Below, piece after piece: positions 24,640 through 33,375 of a stretch of 64,000 nt of DNA (the first letter of the stretch is position 1; each line of letters opens with the position of its first letter). The stretch covers positions 4,340,001-4,404,000 of the forward strand of contig NZ_CP171729.1 of assembly GCF_043769475.1 (NCBI RefSeq), in the 5' to 3' direction. A program made the position numbers and the translations under genes. The notes beneath the pieces were generated by a model. The model was not told the origin of the DNA. It made no database searches and saw only the letters and a program-made list of their open reading frames with translations. Origin of the DNA: Allomesorhizobium sp043769475. Lineage in GTDB: Bacteria > Pseudomonadota > Alphaproteobacteria > Rhizobiales > Rhizobiaceae.

Positions 24640-25278
24640 TTAGGCCACTTCGAAGACGAACGCCTGCACCAGCACTTCCGGCTCGGCCACTGCAAAGGCA
24701 CGGAACGGCGGGCTCTCCTCCAGGAGCCGCCAGCGGCCTCTCTGCTCCAGCACCGAGAATTGCTCGCGAAACCTTCCGCTCTGCAAAACCGTGTCGCGGA
24801 CGGTGAAGATCGCGTGGCCGCCGGCCCGCGTTATGCGCACCAGTTCGAGAAGGCTCGAAGTCGGGGCATGGCCTTCGGTGAAGACGCCGGTCGAGAAGAA
24901 TGCTGCGAAACGACCGTCCGGCCACGGCAGCGTCTTTCCGAGCGCCGCACGCCGAAGTTCTCGATACGCACCGCGCGTAGCGGCAAGGGCCAGCATCTCT
25001 TCGGAAAAATCGAGCCCGTCGATGTTCGTGTAGCCCAGCGCCCGCAGATAGGGGCCGGACAGGCCGGTGCCGCAGCCGGCATCGAGCAGCGCTCCGGCGT
25101 CCCGAGGGACATAACGCGCGACCCAGCTTGTGATCATGAAGGGCAGGCAATAGCCGGAGGCCGCGGTCTCTCGGTCATAGGCGTTCGACCAAGCCGCATA
25201 GGCTTGCGCCAGTTCCTCCGCATTCCGCGCCGCATAGACCTGTTCGAGCGCCGATTTGTTGTCGTGATCGGCGCTCAT
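24640..25278 (-). CDS. Class I SAM-dependent methyltransferase
   Basis: A 212-residue methyltransferase. The SAM-binding motif I is LLDAGCGTGLSGPYL at about residues 60-75, with the acidic GLDFSEEML block following and a motif IV-like strand after. It resembles small methyltransferases in the Williams-Beuren/ubiE-like group, with an upstream helix AYAAWSNAYDRETAASGY. Its ATG at 25278 overlaps the stop of the ABC permease gene (ATGA), so the two are translationally coupled. The substrate is unknown. Confidence 0.88.
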   Translation of the reverse strand: MSADHDNKSALEQVYAARNAEELAQAYAAWSNAYDRETAASGYCLPFMITSWVARYVPRDAGALLDAGCGTGLSGPYLRALGYTNIDGLDFSEEMLALAATRGAYRELRRAALGKTLPWPDGRFAAFFSTGVFTEGHAPTSSLLELVRITRAGGHAIFTVRDTVLQSGRFREQFSVLEQRGRWRLLEESPPFRAFAVAEPEVLVQAFVFEVA

Positions 25279-26084
25279 GCGGTGCGTCCCCTTCGCAGGC
25301 GCTGTTCCAGCGACCGGAGCGCCAGCGACAGGCCGACAGTCAGGATCAGGTAGATGTAGGCGACGATCGAATAGGTCTCGAAGAATCGGAACGAGCCGGA
25401 AGCATAGACCTTGCCCATCTGCGTGATGTCGGCCACTCCAAGCACCGAAACCAGCGAACTGTCTTTGACCATGGCGATGAAGTCGTTGCCGTAGGGCGGC
25501 AGTATGGTGCGGAACGCCTGCGGCCAAATAATGTGGCGGAAACGCCGGTAGCGCGACAGGCCGAGCGCCTTGGCGGCCTCTATCTGTCCCGCATCGACCG
25601 CCTGGATGCCGGCCCTGAAGATTTCAGCGATGAAGGACGAATAGGCGATGGTGAGTGCAATGATCGCGCGCCACATCAGCGAAACATCGCGCACCTGCAT
25701 CGGCTCGATTATCCCGGCTGCTTGCAGCGGATATGAAAGCCAGTTCCACAGGACGACGAAGGCCGGTGCGCCCACGAAGGCGATCCAGAACAAGAGGACC
25801 AGGATCGGAATGCCACGGATGATCTCGACATAGAAGCGCGCGGCCTGGCGGAGCCAAATCGATCCCGACAGTCCGAGAAGCGCTATCGCGAGGCCAAGCG
25901 CCGAAGCGAGCGTATAGCCGACCAGCGTGACGAACACCGTTACGCTGATGCCCTTGGCGACGATGGAGAACACTTGCGAGTAGAGATCGCTGGCCGCTAT
26001 CGAAATCGTGGCGGCGATCGCGATTGCCCCGGCGACGGCAAGCCACCAGGGAAATTCCTTCGCAGGCCGGGAAGGTGGGGGCAT
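25275..26084 (-). CDS. Amino-acid ABC transporter permease (HisM/GlnP family)
   Basis: A 269-residue inner-membrane permease with five or six helices. The ABC coupling-loop signature is EAAKALGLSRYRRFRHIIWPQA, and the N-terminal part of the domain shows the YVEIIRGIPILVLLFWI pattern, both typical of polar amino-acid importers. The start at ATG 26084 is chosen because the longer frame would begin at a TTG (26141) with no ribosome site. The substrate-binding protein is directly upstream. No ATP-binding subunit gene is present in the cluster, so it must share one encoded elsewhere. Confidence 0.9.
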   Translation of the reverse strand: MPPPSRPAKEFPWWLAVAGAIAIAATISIAASDLYSQVFSIVAKGISVTVFVTLVGYTLASALGLAIALLGLSGSIWLRQAARFYVEIIRGIPILVLLFWIAFVGAPAFVVLWNWLSYPLQAAGIIEPMQVRDVSLMWRAIIALTIAYSSFIAEIFRAGIQAVDAGQIEAAKALGLSRYRRFRHIIWPQAFRTILPPYGNDFIAMVKDSSLVSVLGVADITQMGKVYASGSFRFFETYSIVAYIYLILTVGLSLALRSLEQRLRRGRTA

Positions 26085-26185
26085 CGCTTCAGCAAGGCCG
26101 CGCAAAGACTGCGACGGGCTTTTCGCGCCGGCACTGGGCAACCGGCGCGGTTACAGTATGGCGCACGGCCGATCGCAAGACCGGC

Positions 26186-26980
26186 TCACTGGCCCATCTT
26201 GTAGTCGAGGAACCACTTCTTGTTGAGCGCGTCGATGGTTCCATCCGCTTTCATCGCGGCGATCGCGGCATTGACCGGCGCGACCAGATCGGAACCCTTG
26301 GCGAAGATGAAGCCGAAATCCTCGGTGCCGAGCGGGCCGCCGATCACCTTGAGCTTGCCTTCCGAGGCTTCGACATAGCCGTTCGCCGCGACGCCGTCGG
26401 TCAGCACGAGATCGACATCGCCCGATTTCAGCGCCTGCACGGAAGCGCCGAAGGTCTCGAACAGCTTGATGCGCGGGTTCTGTTCGTTGCCGTCCAGTAC
26501 CTCGTAGACCGCGACATAGAACGGCGTCGTGCCGGCCTGCGTTGCGATCAGGCCGTCCGTCATCGCCGCGAAGCTTTTCGGGTCGGTGAAGCGGCTCTCG
26601 TCAGCCCGCACCAGCATGCGCATTTCCGAACGCATGTAAGGATCGGAGAAGTCGACCTTCTCCTTGCGCTCGTCCTTGATGGTGATGCCGGTCATGCCGA
26701 TCTGGTATTGGCCGTCCGACACTGCCTGGATCATCGCGTCCCAGGATGTGTTCTGGTACTCGACCTTGAAGTTCAGCCGCTTGGCGATCTCGTTCATCGC
26801 ATCATATTCCCAGCCGATCTGCTGTCCGGTCTTGGGATCCACGAACTGCAGCGGCGGATAGGCATTTTCCGTCACCACCACCACCGACTTCCCACCCAGA
26901 TCGGGCAGCGCCTGCGCGAAGGCCAAGGCCGGCATCAGAAGCACAGCCAGCAACCCGGCCAGAGTGAGTTTCGAGGTCAT
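26186..26980 (-). CDS. Amino-acid ABC transporter substrate-binding protein
   Basis: A 264-residue periplasmic binding protein (SBP_bac_3 type). It starts with a signal peptide (about residues 1-22, ending AFA-QA). Family motifs are ENAYPPLQFVDPKTGQQIGW at the first lobe, YDAMNEIAKRLNFKVEYQ, and the CYS-like segment VSDGQYQIGMTGITIKDERK. The ATG at 26980 follows GGAGC at eight bases. With the downstream permease it forms an importer for a polar amino acid or related compound; the binding-site residues do not allow the substrate to be named. Confidence 0.92.
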   Translation of the reverse strand: MTSKLTLAGLLAVLLMPALAFAQALPDLGGKSVVVVTENAYPPLQFVDPKTGQQIGWEYDAMNEIAKRLNFKVEYQNTSWDAMIQAVSDGQYQIGMTGITIKDERKEKVDFSDPYMRSEMRMLVRADESRFTDPKSFAAMTDGLIATQAGTTPFYVAVYEVLDGNEQNPRIKLFETFGASVQALKSGDVDLVLTDGVAANGYVEASEGKLKVIGGPLGTEDFGFIFAKGSDLVAPVNAAIAAMKADGTIDALNKKWFLDYKMGQ

Positions 26981-27064
26981 TGTTTTGCTCCGAAGCTTTG
27001 CGGAAACAGAATTGGTTTGCCGGAGTTTAGCCACCGCCCTGCGGCAAACAAGCCATACAGTCTG

Positions 27065-27595
27065 CTATTTTACGGTGCGCCGCAGATCCAGCACCAGCAA
27101 TTCCTCATCGAGAAAGCGGCCGTCCACGCATAGAGCATCCCGCTCCAGACCGTAGGGCAGAAAACCGAGCGAATGGTAGAGCCGGCGCGCGGCGACATTT
27201 TCGGCCGTCACCGTGCATCGAAGCATGACACCCAGCGCCTCCGCATGGGCAATGACCCTTTCGACGAGCTTTCTTCCCAGCTTGGCCGCGCGCCAATCGG
27301 GCGCAACATAGACCGCCACCATCGCCCCCTTGTGCAAGGTCTTCTCACGTGTGTTCTGGATATAGGTCGCCATGCCGACGAGCCTTTCGCCCGCGAAAGC
27401 GCCAAACGTGACGCTGGGGGCATCCGGCGCGGCGCGTCTGACCATCTCCTCATCGGAAATTGCTTCCTCCTCCGCGATGCTCGCGCTGAAGGAATCCGGG
27501 CTGTCGCGCAGGGCCTCCAGCCTCAGCGCGCGATACAGATCGGCATCGGCCTCAGCCAGCGGCCTGATAACGATATCGGAAGGCAGCGTGATCAC
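27065..27595 (-). CDS. GNAT-family N-acetyltransferase
   Basis: A 176-residue acetyltransferase. The acetyl-CoA binding motif A is VYVAPDWRAAKLGRKLVERV with the R-x-x-G-x-G/A pattern, preceded by the VGMATYIQN strand and followed by the NVAARRLYHSLGF motif B. The start is a GTG at 27595 with AGAGG nine bases upstream, and the gene begins six bases after the stop of the upstream methyltransferase, so the two are cotranscribed. The acceptor is unknown. Confidence 0.9.
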   Translation of the reverse strand: MITLPSDIVIRPLAEADADLYRALRLEALRDSPDSFSASIAEEEAISDEEMVRRAAPDAPSVTFGAFAGERLVGMATYIQNTREKTLHKGAMVAVYVAPDWRAAKLGRKLVERVIAHAEALGVMLRCTVTAENVAARRLYHSLGFLPYGLERDALCVDGRFLDEELLVLDLRRTVK

Positions 27596-27601
27596 GCCCG
27601 A

Positions 27602-28417
27602 TTACCTCTTCGTCGCACCGATAGAGAACGATAGCGGCATGCTGACATGGCCCTCGGGCAGGACGTAGACGCCTTCATCGACTTCCCGCATATCGGGAAA
27701 CGCTTTCCAGGCGACGATGTCGTGCTCGTTCAGGAAATCGATCCGAAGCCCTGCACGGATAAGCCCGTTCACGATGTCGCTCAGTGGATGGATCCACTCA
27801 TAGATTCTGGTGTGCGTCAGCGGGCGCGCGTCGCCGGTATAGGTCACGTCCTCGTCGAATGAGATCGGCACGAAGGCGTTCGTGCGCCATTGAAAGCTCG
27901 GCACCGCCTTGCCGTCGACGACGGCGTACTGGCGCATCTGCGGATGGAAATCGAGAAGATAGACTTTGCCGCCGGGCCGCAGCAGCGCTGACGCCACGCG
28001 TGCCCAGCGGAAAATGTCATGCAGCCAGATGATCGCTCCCCAGCTGACGAAGACCATGTCGTAGGTGGCGCCCAGCGCCTCCACCGCATCATACACCGGC
28101 GCCTCGACGAAGCGGGCCTCGGTACCGGCGTCCGCCGCAAACCGGCGCGCCGCCTCTATCGCCTTGGGAGAAAAGTCCAGGCCGGTGGCGCTGCGAGCGC
28201 CGAGATGCTTCAGGCTGAGGGTGTCGAGGCCGATATGGCATTGCAGATGGACGATGTCCTTGCCGCGAATGTCGCCGATTTCCTGCGTTTCCAGTTCGTG
28301 CAGGCAGGAGCCGCCGGCGATCACCTTGGCGATCGGGTAATCGCTCGACACGCCCGTCGAATGGAGTTCGGCGCGATCGTCCCAACTGAGCAGATTAGCC
28401 CGGAAAAACTCGTCCAT
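27602..28417 (-). CDS. Class I SAM-dependent methyltransferase
   Basis: A 271-residue methyltransferase. SAM motif I appears as VHLQCHIGLDTLSLKHLGA (residues about 57-75) followed by the acidic GLDFSPKAIE. The pattern fits the methyltransf_11/25 group often annotated in rhizobia as class I methyltransferase. GGAGG six bases upstream fixes the ATG at 28417; a GTG at 28423 abuts the ribosome site and is less likely. It is first of a two-gene unit with the GNAT gene. Substrate unknown. Confidence 0.88.
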   Translation of the reverse strand: MDEFFRANLLSWDDRAELHSTGVSSDYPIAKVIAGGSCLHELETQEIGDIRGKDIVHLQCHIGLDTLSLKHLGARSATGLDFSPKAIEAARRFAADAGTEARFVEAPVYDAVEALGATYDMVFVSWGAIIWLHDIFRWARVASALLRPGGKVYLLDFHPQMRQYAVVDGKAVPSFQWRTNAFVPISFDEDVTYTGDARPLTHTRIYEWIHPLSDIVNGLIRAGLRIDFLNEHDIVAWKAFPDMREVDEGVYVLPEGHVSMPLSFSIGATKR

Positions 28418-28430
28418 CCCCACCCTCCGA

Positions 28431-28464
28431 AATGCAAAAGAGCGCGGGTATTGCTCCCGCGCTC
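28431..28464 (-). terminator. Intrinsic terminator of rimM-trmD-rplS
   Basis: GAGCGCGGG (28440-28448) pairs with CCCGCGCTC (28456-28464) around a seven-base loop. On the minus strand it is followed by TTTTGCATTT. It lies about 30 bp after the rplS stop and overlaps the ribosome site of the downstream methyltransferase. Confidence 0.8.
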
Positions 28465-28492
28465 CAGCCGTCCCCCGACGATATTGTCTAGC

Positions 28493-29047
28493 CTATTCGC
28501 TTGCGGGCTCGGCTGCCGCTGCCTGTTCGGCCGCGGCTGCAGCCTCAGCGGCTGCCTTCTTTTCCGCGGCTTCCTGAGCTGCCTTCTCGGCGGCCAGCGC
28601 CTCGGCGGCGGCGACCTTTTCAGCTTCGATGCGCGCCTTTTCGGCGTTCAGCGCGTCGCGCTCCGCGTCATTGAGCTTGCGGGCGCGAACGCCGGTGTTT
28701 TCCGAAATGCGGGCCGACTTGCCGCGACGGTCGCGCAGATAATAAAGCTTGGCGCGGCGCACCTTGCCGCGGCGGACGATCTCGACGCCCTCGACCATCG
28801 GCGAGTACACGGGGAAAACGCGTTCCACGCCTTCGCCGTAGGAAATCTTGCGCACGGTGAAGCTCTCCTGGAAGCCGGCGCCCGAGCGGGCGATGACCAC
28901 GCCTTCATAAGCCTGGATACGGGTGCGGGTGCCTTCGGTCACGCGCACCTGTACGCGGACGGTGTCGCCCGGCTGGAATGCGGGAAGCGTGCGCTTTGCT
29001 TCGATTTTCGCGGCCTGCTCGGCCTCGAGCTGACGGATGATGTCCAT
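28493..29047 (-). CDS. rplS: 50S ribosomal protein L19
   Basis: A 184-residue L19. The core (residues 1-125) is typical: IIRQLEAEQAAKIEAKRTLP, FQPGDTVRVQVRVTEG, IQAYEGVVIARSG and VRRGKVRRAKLYYLRDRRGK. L19 sits at the 30S-50S interface. The C-terminal 55 residues are an Ala/Glu-rich helical extension found in rhizobial L19. The ATG at 29047 is chosen over one at 29053 because GAGG is correctly spaced and rhizobial L19 starts with M-x-I-I. It is last in rimM-trmD-rplS. Confidence 0.97.
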   Translation of the reverse strand: MDIIRQLEAEQAAKIEAKRTLPAFQPGDTVRVQVRVTEGTRTRIQAYEGVVIARSGAGFQESFTVRKISYGEGVERVFPVYSPMVEGVEIVRRGKVRRAKLYYLRDRRGKSARISENTGVRARKLNDAERDALNAEKARIEAEKVAAAEALAAEKAAQEAAEKKAAAEAAAAAEQAAAAEPASE

Positions 29048-29306
29048 CGCCATTACCTCTTCTTTGTTCTCAACAGCCAGAGCGCCCGGCGCTTGCCTTG
29101 CAGTCCATCTGACCGCTCGGCTATGCCTTTCTTTCCCGTGAAAGCGAGGCAGGGGCGAATTCACCGTCCTTGTTGACGGGTCCCGGTCGATACAATGCCG
29201 GTTGGGCTGCGCGCATACACGCTTCCCGCACGTTTGTCACGTCTAGCGTCCGTCTTTTTTGCCGCATGGCGCAAATGCCCGTTCGAACCATGCCCGCCCG
29301 TACATG

Positions 29307-30014
29307 CTACGGTTTGGGCAAAAGCTGATCTTTCGCCGAACGAAGATCCGGGCGGCGCTCTCTGGTCAGCTGCTCCGCCTGTTCCCGCCGCCACGCCGCC
29401 ACCTTCGCATGATTGCCCGAGGTCAGCACTTCAGGGATCGTTCGGCCTTCGAATTCCTGCGGCCTCGTATAGTGCGGGTGTTCGAGCAGTCCGTTCTCGA
29501 AGCTCTCTTCGTCGCCGGAAACTTCGTTGCCCATGACGCGGGGCAGCAGCCGCACGACCGCATCGAGCAACGCAAGTGCAGCCGGTTCGCCTCCCGAGAG
29601 GATGAAATCGCCGATCGAGACTTCCTCGAGAGCACGAGCCTCGATCACTCGTTGGTCGACGCCCTCGAACCGTCCGCACAGGATCACCGCGCCTGGACCG
29701 GCGGCCAATTCGCGCACTCGGCCCTGGGTCAACGGCTTCCCGCGCGGGCTCATCAAGAGTTTCGGCCGGGGATCACCTTCTGGCGCTGCGTGGTCGATGG
29801 CTCGCGCCAGCACGTCGGCGCGCATCACCATGCCCGCGCCTCCGCCCGCTGGCGTGTCGTCCACCGTCCGGTGCTTGTCGGTGGCAAAGTCACGTATCTG
29901 CACAGCCTCGAGCGCCCAGGTTCCGGCCTCCATCGCCCTGCCGGCAAGCGACAGGCCGAGCGCGCCCGGAAACATTTCGGGGTAGAGTGTCAGCACCGTC
30001 GCGCGGAATGTCAC
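29307..30014 (-). CDS. trmD: tRNA (guanine-N1)-methyltransferase
   Basis: A 235-residue TrmD, which methylates G37 of tRNAs reading CNN codons and prevents frameshifting. The SPOUT knot motifs are visible: LSLAGRAMEAG near the start, PAGGGAGMVMRADVL, LSPRGKPLTQG-like sequence LLMSPRGKPLTQGRVREL, CGRFEGVDQRVIE and the FILSGGEPAAL loop with the knot. It overlaps rimM by four bases at its start (ATGA). The 259 bp before rplS hold no credible gene. Confidence 0.97.
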   Translation of the reverse strand: MTFRATVLTLYPEMFPGALGLSLAGRAMEAGTWALEAVQIRDFATDKHRTVDDTPAGGGAGMVMRADVLARAIDHAAPEGDPRPKLLMSPRGKPLTQGRVRELAAGPGAVILCGRFEGVDQRVIEARALEEVSIGDFILSGGEPAALALLDAVVRLLPRVMGNEVSGDEESFENGLLEHPHYTRPQEFEGRTIPEVLTSGNHAKVAAWRREQAEQLTRERRPDLRSAKDQLLPKP

Positions 30015-30607
30015 CGGTTGCCTCCCGCATCTTTCGGTCCGCGCGGGCGCCTGTCCGGATCGAAGCCGTCGCCGGCCTCCTCGTCGTCCTCGGTGTCGAC
30101 CAGTCCGGCGGCAATGGTGTCGATGCCGATATAACCGCCTTCCAACTCGACCAGCGGCACGGCAGCGTGCGTGAACGGGATCAGCACACCCTTCCTGTCG
30201 CCAACCGCAAGCTCCAGAATGTCGCCGCCGCCGAAATTCTGCACCGCCGTGACTTTGCCGATTTCGGTTCCCGTTTCGTCCTTGACGGTCAGGCCCACCA
30301 GATCGGCATGGTAGAACTCGCCCTCGTCATCCTCGTTGGGCAGGGCGGAGCGGTCCACGAAAAGCTCCGTGCCGGTAAGCGCTTCGGCCGCATTCCGGTC
30401 TCTGACTTGCTTGAAGCGCACCACGACGACGGTGTTTGCAGGCCTGATATCGGTGATGTCGAAGGATCGTCCATCCTTGGTGAACAGCGGACCGTAGTCG
30501 CCCAGCGACAGCGGATCGGCGGTGAAGGTCTTGACGCGCAATTCGCCCTTGATGCCATGCGGAGCGCCGATGACGGCCACCTGGACCGGGTTCTTGAGCT
30601 TGGACAT
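30011..30607 (-). CDS. rimM: 16S rRNA processing protein RimM
   Basis: A 198-residue RimM, a 30S maturation factor that binds S19. The N-terminal RimM barrel starts AVIGAPHGIKGELRVK, and the C-terminal PRC-barrel includes FYHADLVGLTVKDETG and DILELAVGDRKGVLIPFT. The last 20 residues are a charged tail. The ATG at 30607 has AGGGA at six bases; an ATG at 30613 would abut that site. In many bacteria rpsP lies directly upstream, but here the divergent xerC does. Confidence 0.96.
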   Translation of the reverse strand: MSKLKNPVQVAVIGAPHGIKGELRVKTFTADPLSLGDYGPLFTKDGRSFDITDIRPANTVVVVRFKQVRDRNAAEALTGTELFVDRSALPNEDDEGEFYHADLVGLTVKDETGTEIGKVTAVQNFGGGDILELAVGDRKGVLIPFTHAAVPLVELEGGYIGIDTIAAGLVDTEDDEEAGDGFDPDRRPRGPKDAGGNR

Positions 30608-30710
30608 TTTCATTCCCTACTCGCCGCTTCAGTGCATTTCAATCGCGCCATTCTTCACCGCTTGCTAACCTTGGCGCTTCAGCATGCGGCGAATCGCCGG
30701 AAAGCTCGCC

Positions 30711-31649
30711 ATGCAGGAATTTCTCATCTCGGCCAAACCCGACCTCCAGGCGGTCCGGGAAGCCTGGCTGAAGATGTTGGCCCGTGAGCGCCGGCTTTCG
30801 GCGCTGACGGTCGAGGCTTACGAACGGGACACGCGACAGTTTTTCCAGTTTTTGACCGGACATTGCGGCGGCGCGCCCGGCATTTCCGACATACGCGAAC
30901 TCCGCCCTGCCGACCTGCGCGCCTTCATGGCTTTCCGGCGATCCGGCGGAGCCGGAGCACGCACTCTCGGCCGCGGTCTCGCGGCCATCCGCTCCTTCCT
31001 GCGCCATCTCGAAAGGCGCGGCCTGGTCAACGCCGCCGGCGCCGCCGCTCTTCGCGCGCCGAGACAACCGAAGTCGCTGCCCAAGCCACTGACGGCTTCG
31101 GATGCAAGGCGTGTCGTCTCGAGCGGCGAGCAACTCGCGGAAGAACCCTGGATTGCTGCCCGCAACGCGGCGGTGCTGACTTTGCTCTACGGGTCCGGCC
31201 TTCGCATCTCCGAGGCGCTTGGCCTTCATGGCAGCGATCTTTCAGGCGATGGCGACACGGTGCTTCGCATCACCGGCAAGGGCGGCAAGACCAGACTGGT
31301 TCCCGTGCTGCCAATAGCCATGCAGGCCGTCGCCGAATATCGCAGACTGTGCCCCTACGATCTCGATCGGAAAGCGCTGCTGTTTCGCGGTGCGCGCGGA
31401 GGGCCGCTCAATCCGGCCATTATCCAGCGCGAGATGCAGAAATTGCGCGGCGCGCTCAACCTGCCCGACACGGCTACGCCTCATGCCCTGCGTCATTCTT
31501 TCGCCACGCATCTGCTCGGCCGTGGCGGCGATCTCCGCACCATCCAGGAGTTGCTCGGGCACGCCAGCCTGTCGACCACGCAGGTATATACGGGCGTCGA
31601 CACGGCGCGCCTGCTCGAGATCTACGAAGCCGCTCACCCTCGGGCCTGA
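30711..31649 (+). CDS. xerC: Tyrosine recombinase XerC
   Basis: A 312-residue tyrosine recombinase with an N-terminal SAM-like core-binding domain (about 12-105) and a catalytic domain. All six active-site residues are visible: Arg165 (LRISEAL), Lys190 (TGKGGKTR), His258 and Arg261 (HALRHSFATHLL), His284 (LGHASLSTTQ) and the nucleophile Tyr293. XerC/XerD resolve chromosome dimers at dif, activated by FtsK, whose gene begins this window. Length fits XerC. XerC is preferred over XerD on general resemblance and context, which is not conclusive. Start ATG 30711 follows GGAAAG. Confidence 0.9.
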   Translation: MQEFLISAKPDLQAVREAWLKMLARERRLSALTVEAYERDTRQFFQFLTGHCGGAPGISDIRELRPADLRAFMAFRRSGGAGARTLGRGLAAIRSFLRHLERRGLVNAAGAAALRAPRQPKSLPKPLTASDARRVVSSGEQLAEEPWIAARNAAVLTLLYGSGLRISEALGLHGSDLSGDGDTVLRITGKGGKTRLVPVLPIAMQAVAEYRRLCPYDLDRKALLFRGARGGPLNPAIIQREMQKLRGALNLPDTATPHALRHSFATHLLGRGGDLRTIQELLGHASLSTTQVYTGVDTARLLEIYEAAHPRA

Positions 31650-31714
31650 CCACGCCATTGATTCAACAATTTTCGCGCGCCGGTTAACTGTTTCGCCTCT
31701 TTTGGAGGCTAACG

Positions 31715-31726
31715 ATGCGCCTATGA
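31715..31726 (+). other. Three-codon mini reading frame overlapping the next gene start
   Basis: The sequence reads ATG CGC CTA TGA, with GGAGG six bases upstream and its stop overlapping the ATG of the TraB/GumN gene at 31723. The good ribosome site is well placed for this mini-ORF but too far (14 bases) from 31723, which suggests coupled re-initiation. Confidence 0.4.
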
Positions 31727-32790
31727 AAAGCGTGATTGCCCTCGCCGATCGAACGGCCCTGCCGGCCTTGAAGCTGCTTGCAGCGGTCAACGTGCTGTTC
31801 CTGATTTCCTTCGCTTTCATGCTCACGCTCGCAACCGGCAAGGCGCGCGGCGAAATTCCGGACTGCACGGGCGTCGACATGCTGGCCGCCATCGAACGGG
31901 ACGATCCGGCGCTGCTGGCGAGGATAAGGACTGAAGCCGCCGCCACGCTGAATGGCGACGGGCTTCTGTGGAAACTTGAAAGGGCGGGACAGGCGCCGTC
32001 CTTCCTGTTCGGCACGATGCACATGACGGATCCGCGGGTCACCAGCCTGACGCCGGCGGCCGAGCAGGCCTTCGAATCCTCGCGAACGGTTGTCATCGAA
32101 ACGACGGAAATCCTGGACCCGGCCAAGATGCTTGCCGGCATGATGAAAAACCCTGAACTGACGATGTTCACCGACGGTACGACGCTGATGTCGCTGATGT
32201 CGCCCGAGGATGCCAATGCGGTCGAGAAGGCGCTTGACGAGCGCGGCATTCCCCCGGCTACCGTTGCCAAGATGAAGCCCTGGATGCTGACTGCCATGCT
32301 TGCGCTGCCCGCCTGCGAACTGGCGCGCAAAGCGGCCGGCGCTTCGGTTCTCGACGTCAAGCTCGCGGAAGACGCGAAAGCGGCCGGCAAGAAGCTCGAA
32401 GGCCTCGAAACTGTGGCCGACCAGCTTGGGGCCATGGCCTCGCTGCCGATCGATTTCCACATACGCGGGCTGGTCGACACGCTGAAGCTTGGCGACCGTG
32501 CCGACGACATGGTCGAAACGATGGTCGTCCTCTACCAGAGCGGCCAGACGGGCATGTTCTGGCCTCTGTTCCGCGCCGTGCTGCCACCGGGCAACGAGGG
32601 CGAGGTGGGCTATGCAGCTTTCGAGGAAACCATGGTCACGGCCCGCAACAGGAACATGGTGGCGAAGGCCGCATCGATACTCGACGAAGGCGACGCCTTC
32701 ATTGCGGTAGGCGCACTGCATCTTCCCGGCCCCAACGGACTGGTCGAATTGCTGCGCAAGGACGGCTATACCGTTTCCGCGGTTCGCTAA
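31723..32790 (+). CDS. TraB/GumN-family protein
   Basis: A 355-residue protein with an N-terminal transmembrane or signal segment (about 14-36). The TraB/GumN fold begins LLWKLERAGQAPSFLFGTMHMTD, with the conserved GTxHxxD motif (Gly-Thr-Met-His-Met-Thr-Asp), and closes with the second half GDAFIAVGALHLPGPNGLVELL (the GALHL motif). Members are TIKI/EreA-like metalloproteases or of unknown role. Start ATG 31723 sits inside the stop of a three-codon mini-ORF. Confidence 0.87.
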   Translation: MKSVIALADRTALPALKLLAAVNVLFLISFAFMLTLATGKARGEIPDCTGVDMLAAIERDDPALLARIRTEAAATLNGDGLLWKLERAGQAPSFLFGTMHMTDPRVTSLTPAAEQAFESSRTVVIETTEILDPAKMLAGMMKNPELTMFTDGTTLMSLMSPEDANAVEKALDERGIPPATVAKMKPWMLTAMLALPACELARKAAGASVLDVKLAEDAKAAGKKLEGLETVADQLGAMASLPIDFHIRGLVDTLKLGDRADDMVETMVVLYQSGQTGMFWPLFRAVLPPGNEGEVGYAAFEETMVTARNRNMVAKAASILDEGDAFIAVGALHLPGPNGLVELLRKDGYTVSAVR

Positions 32791-32836
32791 TTATGCGGCG
32801 CCGACGGCGCATTGACGCCGCCGATACGTCTGCGCG

Positions 32837-33304
32837 TTAATCCAAGTTCCGGGGCGGGTTCGGCTGAAGCGCGGCCGCATTCTCCAGCAGCGCAAGCGCC
32901 CGGAGGATCGCCTCCCTTTCGCCTGCGTCCAGTGATCCGAGAAACCGCGCCTCGAAGCCACGAGCGAGCGGCACCAGATCCTGATAGATTCTCGCTCCAG
33001 CGGATGTGAGTCTCAGCCACTCGATGCGCCTGTCGTTCGGATCCGGCTTGCGCGTCAGCCATTTCCGTCTGTCCAGCTCCTGCACGGCCCGGCTCACCTT
33101 CGTCTTGTGCATTGCCGAATGCCGCCCGATCTCGGTGGCCGTCATCTCTCCAAACTGCCCGAGTGTTGCGAGCGTTCGCCATTCCGGACGGGTCAAGCCA
33201 TGGCGATCTCTGTAGATCTTCGAGAACTCGCGGCTCACGGCATCGGCCAGGCGGTTCAGCCGGTAGGGCAGGAAATCTTCGAGCGGAAGAACGTCGTCGG
33301 TCAC
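32837..33304 (-). CDS. MarR-family transcriptional regulator, probably controls hmgA
   Basis: A 155-residue winged-helix regulator. The recognition region is TATEIGRHSAMHKTKVSRAVQELDRRKWLTRKPDPNDRR (core of the MarR fold, residues about 55-95), with dimerisation helices at both ends. The GTG at 33304 gives the usual short N-terminus before LPLEDFLPYRL and leaves a 71-bp divergent region; an ATG at 33337 is possible but would place the palindromic operator inside the gene. It is divergent from homogentisate dioxygenase and probably senses an aromatic acid. Confidence 0.85.
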   Translation of the reverse strand: MTDDVLPLEDFLPYRLNRLADAVSREFSKIYRDRHGLTRPEWRTLATLGQFGEMTATEIGRHSAMHKTKVSRAVQELDRRKWLTRKPDPNDRRIEWLRLTSAGARIYQDLVPLARGFEARFLGSLDAGEREAILRALALLENAAALQPNPPRNLD

Positions 33305-33313
33305 GGAGCTGCC

Positions 33314-33334
33314 GTTGATAGTTACAAAATCAAC
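33314..33334. promoter_or_regulatory. Inverted repeat, likely MarR operator
   Basis: GTTGAT (33314-33319) and ATCAAC (33329-33334) are exact inverted arms around nine bases, between the divergent MarR gene and hmgA. TTACAAAA also occurs twice in this short region (in 33320-33345). Operator function is inferred from symmetry and position. Confidence 0.5.
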
Positions 33335-33375
33335 CATTACAAAAGCGACGAATAGTGTCAACGTTGGAGGACGCC

